The notes: a model not told the origin generated them from the sequence alone. A stretch of 6,233 nt of DNA from an uncultured Methanobrevibacter sp. (GCA_904501935.1 CAJGDA010000093.1:1-6233), one strand, 5' to 3'. Counted from the first letter of the stretch, positions 1-6,233 are shown. Translations and numbers: made by a program.

Positions 1-46
1 AAAAAAAATTCGTTTTACTTATCTAATTATATATTATATGGGATAG

Positions 47-60
47 TATATAAAGGTTTT
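47..60 (-). promoter_or_regulatory. Leftward BRE/TATA promoter for a gene beyond the left edge
   Basis: Read on the minus strand, AAAACC (60-55) is followed directly by TTTATATA (54-47), a good match to an archaeal BRE plus TATA box. Transcription would begin about 25 bases downstream, near 22-28, so only the first bases of the leader are in the window and the gene itself is outside. The same element, with the same flanking bases on its upstream side, stands before the small gene at 380-817. A rightward reading is possible because the TATA core is nearly symmetric, but the BRE match is better leftward. Confidence 0.55.
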
Positions 61-112
61 GTTTAAATTAAAAAAACGATTAATTATTTAATAGTTTTTA
101 CATATAACATAT

Positions 113-142
113 AAAATAATTAATCATTTAATTAATTATTTT
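113..142. repeat. AT-only inverted repeat
   Basis: AAAATAATTAAT at 113-124 is the exact reverse complement of ATTAATTATTTT at 131-142, around a 6-base spacer. It lies in copy A of the duplicated upstream block, but the palindrome is not preserved in copy B, so it is not obviously the conserved functional part. It could be a regulator site or simply low-complexity AT sequence; no T-tract context makes it a clear terminator. Confidence 0.3.
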
Positions 143-211
143 GATACTTTGAAAATTCTTAACAAATTTGGGAAAATAGCTTACTTAATTTAAAAAAAGA
201 CAGTTGCTTAC

Positions 212-358
212 ATGATTAAAACAACCACTAATGGAAAGATATTTGCAACGGGAAATTCTGAAAAAAAGTAAACTGAACTGCAACTTTTAGAGAAATCTGG
301 TGAATTTGGTATTGTTGGTGAAAATGTTGAAATTAATGAAATTTCAAAAAGTGATTAA
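212..358 (+). pseudogene. Broken small ORF, 48 codons with one internal stop
   Basis: From ATG at 212 one frame runs to TAA at 356-358, interrupted only by a TAA at 269-271. The first part reads MIKTTTNGKIFATGNSEKK and the second starts TELQLLEKSGEFGIVG and ends in SKSD. Both parts look protein-like (Gly, Glu, Val and Ile in a normal mix) and share one frame, so a single nonsense change, for example GAA to TAA, would explain the break. I see no ribosome binding site before the ATG, which also fits a decayed gene. I do not recognise the family. It converges on the gene at 380-817, with 21 bases between the two stops. It could instead be chance open frame in AT-rich DNA. Confidence 0.35.
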
Positions 359-390
359 AAAAAATAAATAAAAGAAGAATTATTCTTCTT
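355..390 (-). terminator. Terminator of the histone-like gene, overlapping its stop codon
   Basis: AAGAAGAAT (372-380) and ATTCTTCTT (382-390) form a perfect 9-base inverted repeat with a 1-base centre. On the minus strand it is followed by a T-rich run (371 down to 355, including eight consecutive Ts at 364-357). The palindrome covers the last Glu codons and the TAA stop. T-tracts alone can end archaeal transcription; the hairpin may help, although its tight loop would need to open a few pairs. On the plus strand it could also stop transcripts from the broken ORF. Confidence 0.5.
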
Positions 391-817
391 CCGGTTCTTC
401 ATCTTCATCAGGTGCTGTGAAAGTGAAAGTAGTGTCTTCAACAACATCTTTTAATTTTAAGGTTTTTTGCACATCCATAGCTAATGCATTACAATCAGCT
501 TTAATAGCTTCTAAATGCAAAAGAATTCTTTCTTTTTCTTGATTGATTCTAGTGATGTTGGTGTATGGGTAGGTACATTCTTTAAACATTTCATATTCAA
601 TTGTGGTGTATGGATAATCGTTTAATTGTTCACATACATTTTTTAAAACTGAATAGAGGAAATTGTTCATTTCTACTTTAACCCTTTCCCTGATCATTTT
701 GTCATCATCAAGATTTTCTTTCATTAAACGTACAACTTCCGCTTTAGCAAAAGGTAATTTTTCTTCATCTTCTGCGACTATTTCTTCGGAAGTTTCTTCA
801 ATCATTTCTTCAGCCAT
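380..817 (-). CDS. Acidic histone-fold variant with C-terminal coiled coil (putative)
   Basis: This is a complete 145-residue protein with about 38 Asp/Glu against 17 Lys/Arg. The order is an acidic N-tail (1-20), a histone-like core (21-82), a long helix (about 88-124) and an acidic C-tail (131-145). The core aligns without gaps to methanogen histone HMfB: Leu21-Pro22 and Ala24 match Leu3-Pro4 and Ala6, and Thr72-Ile73 match Thr54-Ile55 at exactly the same spacing. Met50, Phe53, Val57, Val61 and Leu65 sit at the buried helix-2 positions. Several HMfB residues are replaced: Arg10 by Val28, Arg19 by Asp37, Arg52 by Tyr70, Lys53 by Thr71 and Asp59 by Met77. The DNA contacts and the Arg-Asp clamp are therefore mostly gone. 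The added helix has heptads with Ile91, Ile98, Ile105 and Leu112 at one core position and Leu102, Cys109 and Val116 at the other, which suggests an oligomer. I infer a cytoplasmic protein that pairs with itself or with histones and may not bind DNA classically; its role is unknown. A good ribosome binding site fixes the start. The gene is certain, the fold likely, the function open. Confidence 0.85.
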   Translation of the reverse strand: MAEEMIEETSEEIVAEDEEKLPFAKAEVVRLMKENLDDDKMIRERVKVEMNNFLYSVLKNVCEQLNDYPYTTIEYEMFKECTYPYTNITRINQEKERILLHLEAIKADCNALAMDVQKTLKLKDVVEDTTFTFTAPDEDEEPEEE

Positions 818-822
818 GATTA

Positions 823-828
823 CACCTC
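823..828 (-). promoter_or_regulatory. Ribosome binding site of the histone-like gene
   Basis: GAGGTG on the minus strand lies 5 bases before the ATG at 817-815. It is complementary to the anti-Shine-Dalgarno end of archaeal 16S rRNA and selects this start over the second Met, at residue 5. Confidence 0.8.
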
Positions 829-920
829 ATTTAGTTTATTTAAAAATATTGATTCACTCTACGATATTTATGTAAAAATATTATTTCATCAATATCTAAC
901 AATACATTTGTTGGAAGTTT

Positions 921-934
921 TATATAAAGGTTTT
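921..934 (-). promoter_or_regulatory. BRE/TATA promoter of the histone-like gene
   Basis: On the minus strand AAAACC (934-929) precedes TTTATATA (928-921). Start of transcription is expected near 897-902, giving a leader of about 80-85 bases before the ATG at 817. The leader is AT-rich and I see no riboswitch or clear hairpin in it. The core at 919-928, TTTATATAAA, is a perfect palindrome, and GGAAGT lies before it on the plus strand, so weak rightward initiation is also possible. Confidence 0.6.
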
Positions 935-1032
935 GTTTATATTAAAGAATCAGAGCAGTATTCATATAGATATTTACATAACTTATAAAATAATCAAGTG
1001 TAAAATTAATAATTTTGATACTTGCAAAATTT
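921..1032 (-). repeat. Upstream control block, copy B
   Basis: This is the partner of 47-158. It runs from the TATA box of the histone-like gene upstream to just before the terminator of the adhesin-like gene. The shared TTTTGATACTT is at 1013-1023, again starting 92 bases from the TATA start. Since one copy clearly sits in front of a real gene reading left, the other probably does too. Conservation about 90 bases upstream of a TATA box suggests either a regulator site or a recent enough duplication of gene plus promoter. Confidence 0.65.
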
Positions 1033-1046
1033 TGAAAAACCGTTTG

Positions 1047-1081
1047 AAAAAAATAAGAAAAAGTAGCTTTGAAGCTACTTT
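1047..1081 (-). terminator. Hairpin terminator of the adhesin-like gene
   Basis: AAGTAGCTT (1061-1069) and AAGCTACTT (1072-1080) are exact reverse complements, extended by one A-T pair (1060/1081), giving a 10-base stem with a very short loop. On the minus strand this is followed by a T-rich tract containing seven Ts at 1053-1047. The hairpin starts 4 bases past the stop codon at 1086-1088. The plus-strand side (1080-1098) is also T-rich, so it could work in both directions. Confidence 0.7.
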
Positions 1082-1085
1082 AATT

Positions 1086-4000
1086 TTATCTTTTTTTAAT
1101 AATATCACCACATCCAAAAACTATGGAAATTAATGAAGAAACAATCAATAACGCAATAAGGTTTGCAGTAGGATAGTTTCTAAGATTTGATATTGGACTA
1201 CGAATATCTTTAGCTTTTGATACATCATGTTCAGGCAAATTGTCTGAAACATTTTTTGCATATGGTATTGGAGTGTTATTTAGATTTTTAACAATTTTTA
1301 CTAAAGCGAAGTCATCATTATTACTTAAATCAATGTCGAATGTATCACTTATTGCAGAAACAACGTTTCTGAAAACGCCCTCTTTAATAGCTTCAAAATT
1401 CAACAATAGATTTTCTTCCCCACCAGCTGCAAGTTCATCAATAGACCATTCATTGCTTGAAGTGTCAAAATTGCCTTTTGTAGCCTTAGCAGATTTTAAA
1501 ACTAAAGATTCGTCAAATTCTTCATTGACTTTAACGTTCAATGCTTCATCAGGCCCAGCATTACTTAATTTAATAGTGTAAGTAACTAAGTCTCCTAAAT
1601 CATATACATATTTTGAAACAGCCTTGGTTATTGACAAATCACAGGCAGGATTGATGTGGACAGTATCTTGGGCTTCATTATTGGAAAGATTTGAATCTTT
1701 TTCATTGCCGGAAACTATGGCAAAATTAGTGATATCTCCAGTTTCGATAACTTTGGATAGGATTTCTAATTTTTTTCTGCCCCCAACTTCCAAATCGCCA
1801 ATATGCCAAATATTGCCCTCATAATATCCGTCACCACTTACACTAATGAATTCTAAAGCTTTTGGCAATGCATCTTCAACAATAACTCCTGTTGCACTGT
1901 TGAAACCTTCATTTGAAACAATAATTGTCCATTTAACCAAATCATTGTAATTTGCACTGGAAACGTTGGCAAATTTTTCAACAGAAAGGTCTGAAACTGG
2001 AGATGAATTGATTATCTCATCATCATAATTATTGGACATGTTGATATCATACTCATTAGCTATTGCTGATACATTATTAATGATGGTTCCTAATCCATTA
2101 ACATAGCAGGTAATGTTTAGATATTCACTTTCTCCACTGTTTAGATAGTCTAAAGTCCAAACGCCATCGCCATAAATTCCACGGCTTGATGCATAGTCAT
2201 TGAATATTAATTCGTCAGGCAAAGCATCAAATACGCGAACATCTGTTGCCATATCCGGACCGATATTTTTAACGGTGATTGTCCATGTTATTAAACCTCC
2301 AAATAAAGGAGTTTTATTGTTAACTTCTTTCAATACCAAAATATCGGCTGCTGAAGGTACAATTAGAGATTCATTGTCGTCATTGTTAGTCAAGTTTGGA
2401 TCATATTCAATTCCGGAAATTTTAGCTAAATTTGTAATATTGCCAGTGACATTAACTTTGCAAATGATTTCCAATCTTTGCACCTCTCCTTTTTCAAGAC
2501 AGCATAGATTCCATACTCCCTCATCATAAAATCCTTTGCTTGCAGTATAGTTTGACATTATCAATCCATTAGGCAAGATGTCCTCTACAACAATTCCGGT
2601 CACTTTATCGGGACCTCTATTTGAAGCGATTAATGTCCATTTAACGAAATCCCCATAATTTACCTCACTGGCATTGACTATTTTGACAATAGCCAAATCA
2701 CCAGAGCTATTGACAAAAATACTTTTATTATCCCTATTGTTTGATAAATCATGGTCGAATTCATCTGCTGTTACGGAAACGAAATTGCTTATATTGCCTG
2801 TTGCATTGACTCTTGTGAAAATGTTTAACCTAACTGATTTTCCTTTCTTTAAGGTACCTATATTCCAGATTCCACTAGTATGATTATATTTTCCTTGTGA
2901 ATCATCATTTTCCCAAATTAAAGATTCGGGTAAAACATCACTTACTTTAACATGATGCGCTGCATTAGGACCATTATTCTTAACGATTACTGTCCATTTG
3001 ACCAAATCTCTGAAATTAGGATTTGATTCATTTGCTAATTTAACAACTTCCAAATCTGCTGCAGGATCAATAATTATTGACTTGTTAGCAACATTGTTCT
3101 CCAAATTGTAATCATACTCATTACCTGTGATATTTGCCATGTTAAGGAATTCCCCAGTGTTGTTTGCTTGTGTAATAATATTGATGCACAATGACTCACC
3201 AGCATTTAAATTGCCAATATCGAAGACATTTTGTGAATAGCTGCCCTTTCCTAAACTTGAATCCACATAAATGAATCCTTCCGGCAAAATGTCATATACT
3301 TTAACACCTGTAGCATTGTCAGGCCCATTATTTTTAATAATCAAGGTCCAATTGACAAGATCAGTGTAATTTGCATTTGAGACATTTGCTGATTTTACGA
3401 TTTCCAAATCGGTGGCTAAAGCAACATTTATTTTTTCATCGTCATAATTATTTGATAAGTCCGGGTCATACTCGCTAGAAGTCACATTTACACGATTAAT
3501 TACTTCCCCAGTCGTATTGACTTTACAGACTATTGAAAACTTAACTGATGCTGAAGGATTTAAAGCATCAATTTGCCAAAGTCCAGAGCTTTTGTTGTAT
3601 CCACCAGTTGCACTGACAAATATCAATGATTCCGGAAGCAAATCTGCAACTTTAACGTCATGTGCAACATCAGGACCATTATTTGTCACTTTAATAATCC
3701 ATTTAATTGAATCTCCATAGTGCGGATTTGATTCATTGACTGTTTTTTGAACTTCCAAATCAGATGCTGAAGCAACATTGATTGCTTTTTGAGCATGATT
3801 ATTTGATAAATCATAATCAAATTCATCAGAAGTTACATTAACCTTGTTTACAATTTTTCCTGTTGCCTTTACCCTGCATACAATACTTAATTTGACTGAT
3901 TTATTGACTTCCAAAGTTCCAATATTCCAGACACCTGTCAAATCATTGTATTTAGCTGAACTGCAACTTATAAACTCTAATGAATCAGGAAGCACATCAA

Positions 4001-6233
4001 CTACTCTTACGCCATGTGCAACATCAGGACCGTTGTTTATAACGGTTACAGTCCATTTAACCAAATCATTGTAATCAGGCTCAGTGGCATTGACTGATTT
4101 TGCGACACTTACGTCAACAGATGATGAAGCATTGATTTCAGCATCATCAAAGTTGTTTGACATGTCATAGTCATATTCATCCAATGTCACACTAGCATTA
4201 TTTTTAATCACACCAGTGGAATTGACTCTAGCCACAATATTTAATTTAACTGATTTATTTACTCCTAAAGTCCCAATTCTCCAAATTCCGGCAATTTCAT
4301 CATAATTGACAGAACTGCAGCTGTCAAAAATCAATGAATCCGGAAGCAAATCCAATACTTCCACATTATGGGCAATATCAGGACCATTGTTTTTAACGGT
4401 CAATGTCCATTTGACCAACTCATTATACTTTGGGTTGGACACATTGACTGATTTTACAATAGCCAAATCAGCTGCCGGAGGCACATTAATCAATTTTTCA
4501 TCATGATTATTGTTGAGATCAATATCAAACTCAATTCCGGTAACATTTGCCCTGTTCACTATATCTCCAGTTTTATTGACTTGAGTTATGACATTAAAAA
4601 CAAATGTTTCGCCGACTTTTAAATCGCCAATGTCCAAGATACCGCTGTTTGGGTCATATTTTTCACTATCATCACCCATCCAGAGCAAGCCATCCGGCAA
4701 AGCATCATATACTACAACGCCTGTAGCATCATTTGGACCGTTATTTGTAATGTTCAAAGTCCAAACTACATAATCCCCATAGTTTACAGTATCATTATTA
4801 GAGGATTTTAGTATCCTATTGTCAATTTTAGGAATAACATTGAATACAGTAGCATTTGTGATTGCCTTGTAATAGTTATCTTCAAAATGCTTTGCTGTAA
4901 CATAATATTTTCCAGGCTTTAAATCAGCCAAATTGTCTGATACTTCCCCCAAATAATTGGAATTTAAAGTGTTATTGTATACGACAGTGCCGTCTTCATG
5001 TTCAACTGTCATTAATATTTCCATATTGTATTCACGATCGTCTTGATATAAATCACCGCTCATGGTGGCTCCAGAAACCGGGTTTTCACCATCGATTTCG
5101 ATTTTATCATAATCTGCAGCATTGTAGATTGCATTTGATACCGCCAGATTATCATAGTCTGCAATATTGTTTCCGCCGAAAATAACAGATTTGATGTTTT
5201 CAACATCACCATAGTAAATTTCATGTGCAAAAATCGGCAAATGATAAACCCATGCTTGATTTTTGTATAGTGTGTTATTTTTTAATGTAAATTCAACACC
5301 ATGTTCATCAAAGTAGATTGCACTGCCATTTCTTGCAGTATTGAATTTGAATACGTTATTTTCAACCAATGCTTTTGTAGAATTCGCATAAATAGCTCCG
5401 CCCAATCCATCATTCAGTTTATTGGCATCAGGTATTGCATCATTGGAAATGAATATTGAATCGGCAACATAGGTATTGTTTCCTTTGATGTACATTGCAC
5501 CGCCGTCAATATTTGCGATATTGTTATTGAATTCGGAATTGATTACCTTTACATCATAAGCTTCGATATTTAAGGCACCGCCGTATTCTGTTGCATAGTT
5601 GTCCTCGAAAATAGAATCTTCTATTTTGATATTCAGCCCATCAAACTTAGCAGCACCACCTAATGGAGCCTTATTTCCTTTAAATACTGAATTTGTAATA
5701 TTCAAATCCATATAATCCAAATAATTTAACATAATTGATATGCCGCCACCATATTCTGAAGCAGTGTTATTAATTAAAGTACAATTATACAAGTTTCCGG
5801 ATGCATGATATGTTAAAGCGCCGCCATGACCTGCACTATTGTTGATGAAAATGCAGTTGTAATAGGAGGATCCGTTTCTAACGCAACCCGCACCTCCGTG
5901 AGATATGTTATTTAATGAAATTGCCCGGTTATTCTTAAATATGCAATTAATAACGTTTCCGTAGGACGGTTCAGTGTCCAAACCTATCTGAATAGCACCG
6001 CCAATGCTTTCACCATCTTCCTGAAATACATAGTTCGAATCAAAAATACAATTAATAATATTAGCAGCATGGCTGAAAGCGCCTACGGCTCCAGCAGCCA
6101 CATTAGCATTATTATTCGTAAAATTGCAATCTCTTAATGTCAATCCTAATGCCGTTTCGGCTCTATAAGGAGTGTGTATCGCTCCTGAAGTAACCTCCGC
6201 ATGATTATTTTCAAAAACACAATTGTCAAACGT
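1086..6233 (-). CDS. Adhesin-like surface protein: Pmp-type beta-helix, ten DUF11 repeats, C-terminal anchor (5' partial)
   Basis: The frame is open to the right edge, so the true start, signal peptide and part of the beta-helix lie outside; 1715 residues are visible. In order from the edge, there are beta-helix coils (about 1-328), a linker (about 329-402), an Ig-like domain (about 403-466), ten DUF11 repeats of 117-120 residues (467-1648), a linker rich in Asn, Pro and Lys (1649-1691), one membrane helix (about 1692-1709) and a KKR tail. Proteins built this way are the adhesin-like proteins of Methanobrevibacter and relatives, thought to bind other microbes, host or plant surfaces; no ligand can be read from this sequence. 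The stalk carries many Asn-x-Ser/Thr sites, fitting an N-glycosylated cell-surface protein. No sortase motif is seen, so anchoring is by the membrane helix. The repeats show no frameshift or internal stop, so the gene appears intact as far as seen. The stop at 1086-1088 is followed at once by a hairpin terminator. Identity as an adhesin-like protein is strong; actual adhesion is inferred. Confidence 0.93.
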   Translation of the reverse strand, partial: TFDNCVFENNHAEVTSGAIHTPYRAETALGLTLRDCNFTNNNANVAAGAVGAFSHAANIINCIFDSNYVFQEDGESIGGAIQIGLDTEPSYGNVINCIFKNNRAISLNNISHGGAGCVRNGSSYYNCIFINNSAGHGGALTYHASGNLYNCTLINNTASEYGGGISIMLNYLDYMDLNITNSVFKGNKAPLGGAAKFDGLNIKIEDSIFEDNYATEYGGALNIEAYDVKVINSEFNNNIANIDGGAMYIKGNNTYVADSIFISNDAIPDANKLNDGLGGAIYANSTKALVENNVFKFNTARNGSAIYFDEHGVEFTLKNNTLYKNQAWVYHLPIFAHEIYYGDVENIKSVIFGGNNIADYDNLAVSNAIYNAADYDKIEIDGENPVSGATMSGDLYQDDREYNMEILMTVEHEDGTVVYNNTLNSNYLGEVSDNLADLKPGKYYVTAKHFEDNYYKAITNATVFNVIPKIDNRILKSSNNDTVNYGDYVVWTLNITNNGPNDATGVVVYDALPDGLLWMGDDSEKYDPNSGILDIGDLKVGETFVFNVITQVNKTGDIVNRANVTGIEFDIDLNNNHDEKLINVPPAADLAIVKSVNVSNPKYNELVKWTLTVKNNGPDIAHNVEVLDLLPDSLIFDSCSSVNYDEIAGIWRIGTLGVNKSVKLNIVARVNSTGVIKNNASVTLDEYDYDMSNNFDDAEINASSSVDVSVAKSVNATEPDYNDLVKWTVTVINNGPDVAHGVRVVDVLPDSLEFISCSSAKYNDLTGVWNIGTLEVNKSVKLSIVCRVKATGKIVNKVNVTSDEFDYDLSNNHAQKAINVASASDLEVQKTVNESNPHYGDSIKWIIKVTNNGPDVAHDVKVADLLPESLIFVSATGGYNKSSGLWQIDALNPSASVKFSIVCKVNTTGEVINRVNVTSSEYDPDLSNNYDDEKINVALATDLEIVKSANVSNANYTDLVNWTLIIKNNGPDNATGVKVYDILPEGFIYVDSSLGKGSYSQNVFDIGNLNAGESLCINIITQANNTGEFLNMANITGNEYDYNLENNVANKSIIIDPAADLEVVKLANESNPNFRDLVKWTVIVKNNGPNAAHHVKVSDVLPESLIWENDDSQGKYNHTSGIWNIGTLKKGKSVRLNIFTRVNATGNISNFVSVTADEFDHDLSNNRDNKSIFVNSSGDLAIVKIVNASEVNYGDFVKWTLIASNRGPDKVTGIVVEDILPNGLIMSNYTASKGFYDEGVWNLCCLEKGEVQRLEIICKVNVTGNITNLAKISGIEYDPNLTNNDDNESLIVPSAADILVLKEVNNKTPLFGGLITWTITVKNIGPDMATDVRVFDALPDELIFNDYASSRGIYGDGVWTLDYLNSGESEYLNITCYVNGLGTIINNVSAIANEYDINMSNNYDDEIINSSPVSDLSVEKFANVSSANYNDLVKWTIIVSNEGFNSATGVIVEDALPKALEFISVSGDGYYEGNIWHIGDLEVGGRKKLEILSKVIETGDITNFAIVSGNEKDSNLSNNEAQDTVHINPACDLSITKAVSKYVYDLGDLVTYTIKLSNAGPDEALNVKVNEEFDESLVLKSAKATKGNFDTSSNEWSIDELAAGGEENLLLNFEAIKEGVFRNVVSAISDTFDIDLSNNDDFALVKIVKNLNNTPIPYAKNVSDNLPEHDVSKAKDIRSPISNLRNYPTANLIALLIVSSLISIVFGCGDIIKKR
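1089..1160 (-). other. C-terminal membrane anchor of the adhesin-like protein
   Basis: The last 24 residues hold a hydrophobic helix, LIALLIVSSLISIVFGCG, followed by DII and a basic KKR end. This order (outside stalk, helix, positive tail) predicts a protein held in the cell membrane with its bulk outside. The stretch before it has Pro, Asn and Lys and could cross the pseudomurein wall. A Cys lies at the inner end of the helix. Confidence 0.75.
1290..4835 (-). repeat. Array of ten DUF11 Ig-like repeats within the adhesin-like gene
   Basis: In protein order the repeats are at 4835-4479, 4478-4125, 4124-3771, 3770-3420, 3419-3066, 3065-2709, 2708-2355, 2354-2001, 2000-1650 and 1649-1290. Each follows the DUF11 pattern: a start like AADLxIVK, then YxDLVKWT, a strand ending NNGP, ALPD-type LP near residue 45, an IGxL turn, VNxTG, and a close of ExDxDLSNN. 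The DUF11 family is found in surface proteins as stacked beta-sandwiches that make stalks. Repeats 2, 3, 4 and 6 share Ala-His after the NGP motif; repeats 9 and 10, nearest the membrane, are the most divergent. Neighbouring repeats differ clearly in DNA sequence, so this is not a recent slippage array. Confidence 0.9.
4836..5027 (-). other. Ig-like linker domain between beta-helix and stalk
   Basis: About 64 residues include YNNTLNSNYLGEVSDNL and a LKPGKYYVTAKHFEDNYY segment. The pattern of a turn followed by LKPGKYYV resembles the Ig-like or transthyretin-like modules common in methanogen adhesin-like proteins, where they join a beta-helix to a repeat stalk. The exact family is not certain. 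Confidence 0.5.
5250..6233 (-). other. Right-handed beta-helix with Chlamydia Pmp-type motifs
   Basis: About twelve coils are visible, each with an FxxN element (FDSN, FKNN, FINN, FKGN, FEDN, FNNN, FISN) followed by GGA plus Ile, Leu, Met or Ala. FxxN and GGA[ILV] define the Pmp repeats of chlamydial outer-membrane proteins and also occur in archaeal adhesin-like proteins. The coils probably form a rod that ends the stalk and may bind ligand. The first coils continue past the right edge. Coil length varies: loops of about ten extra residues occur at two or three turns. Confidence 0.8.

Larger units (their letters stand above)
47..158 (-). repeat. Upstream control block, copy A
   Basis: This block is homologous to 921-1032. 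The first 26 bases, from the TATA box through its upstream flank, differ at only one position. A middle stretch of about 20 bases has diverged. The far end matches again by eye over about 60 bases at roughly three-quarters identity, including an identical TTTTGATACTT at 139-149. That 11-mer begins 92 bases from the TATA start in both copies. Sequence on the transcribed side of the TATA boxes is not alike, so the shared part is the promoter and what lies upstream of it. Low complexity raises chance matching, but the long first match and the equal spacing argue for common origin. Confidence 0.65.

Noticed and set aside
663..875. Plus-strand open frame antisense to the histone-like gene
   Set aside because: Its Ser-rich run is the reverse complement of the Glu-rich N-tail codons; no ribosome binding site is visible and the opposite-strand gene is well supported.
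933..1133. Plus-strand 66-codon frame starting in the duplicated promoter block
   Set aside because: It has a non-ATG start with no ribosome binding site, crosses a terminator hairpin and has low-complexity Ile/Lys/Asn composition typical of AT-rich noncoding DNA.
1089..1289. LPEHD as a sortase-type sorting signal
   Set aside because: It lacks the Thr-Gly of LPxTG and lies more than 20 residues before the membrane helix, so the helix with its basic tail is the likelier anchor.
1240..4773. Several plus-strand open frames of 60-113 codons inside the adhesin-like gene
   Set aside because: They mirror the DUF11 repeat unit on the opposite strand, recur with its period, lack ribosome binding sites and have no recognisable domains.
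1290..4835. CRISPR or mobile-element origin of the regular 350-base periodicity
   Set aside because: The period equals the 117-120-residue DUF11 domain, is wholly coding, and neither short direct repeats with spacers nor terminal inverted repeats are present.
6141..6143. TTG at 6143 as the start of the adhesin-like gene
   Set aside because: The same frame continues without a stop to the right edge and the extra 30 residues carry another beta-helix coil (FDNCVFENN and SGAI), so the start is outside the window.

Overview
The window is very AT-rich and carries archaeal signals: BRE plus TATA-box promoters of the form AAAACC-TTTATATA, a GAGGTG ribosome binding site, and hairpin-plus-T-tract ends. 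It also holds a giant surface protein combining a Pmp-like beta-helix, ten DUF11 repeats and a C-terminal membrane anchor. That combination is typical of the adhesin-like proteins of Methanobrevibacter and its relatives (Methanobacteriales). I infer a gut or rumen methanogen of that group; the species cannot be read from this window.

Layout, left to right. Bases 1-379 are mostly intergenic. They hold a leftward promoter (TATA at 47-54) for a gene beyond the left edge, an AT-rich inverted repeat, and a rightward 48-codon frame broken by one stop (212-358), probably a decayed small gene. Bases 380-817 (minus strand) encode a complete 145-residue, very acidic protein. I read it as a histone-fold variant with a C-terminal coiled coil. 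It has its own promoter, ribosome binding site and terminator. Bases 818-1085 are its leader and promoter, then the terminator of the next gene. Bases 1086-6233 (minus strand) are the 3' part of an adhesin-like protein gene; 1715 residues are visible and the frame is still open at the right edge.

Both coding genes point left. A hairpin terminator, a separate promoter and a 268-base gap separate them, so they look independently transcribed, and nothing in the sequence ties their functions together. The adhesin-like protein should be exported and membrane-anchored, projecting a stalk of about ten Ig-like domains with a beta-helix head.

The two most interesting points are the small protein and its promoter. 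The protein aligns without gaps to the archaeal histone fold, yet it has lost most DNA-contact residues and the Arg-Asp clamp, and it gains a heptad-repeat helix. The promoter lies in a block of about 112 bases that recurs, with the same internal spacing, at the promoter on the left edge. This suggests two genes with a duplicated or shared control region.
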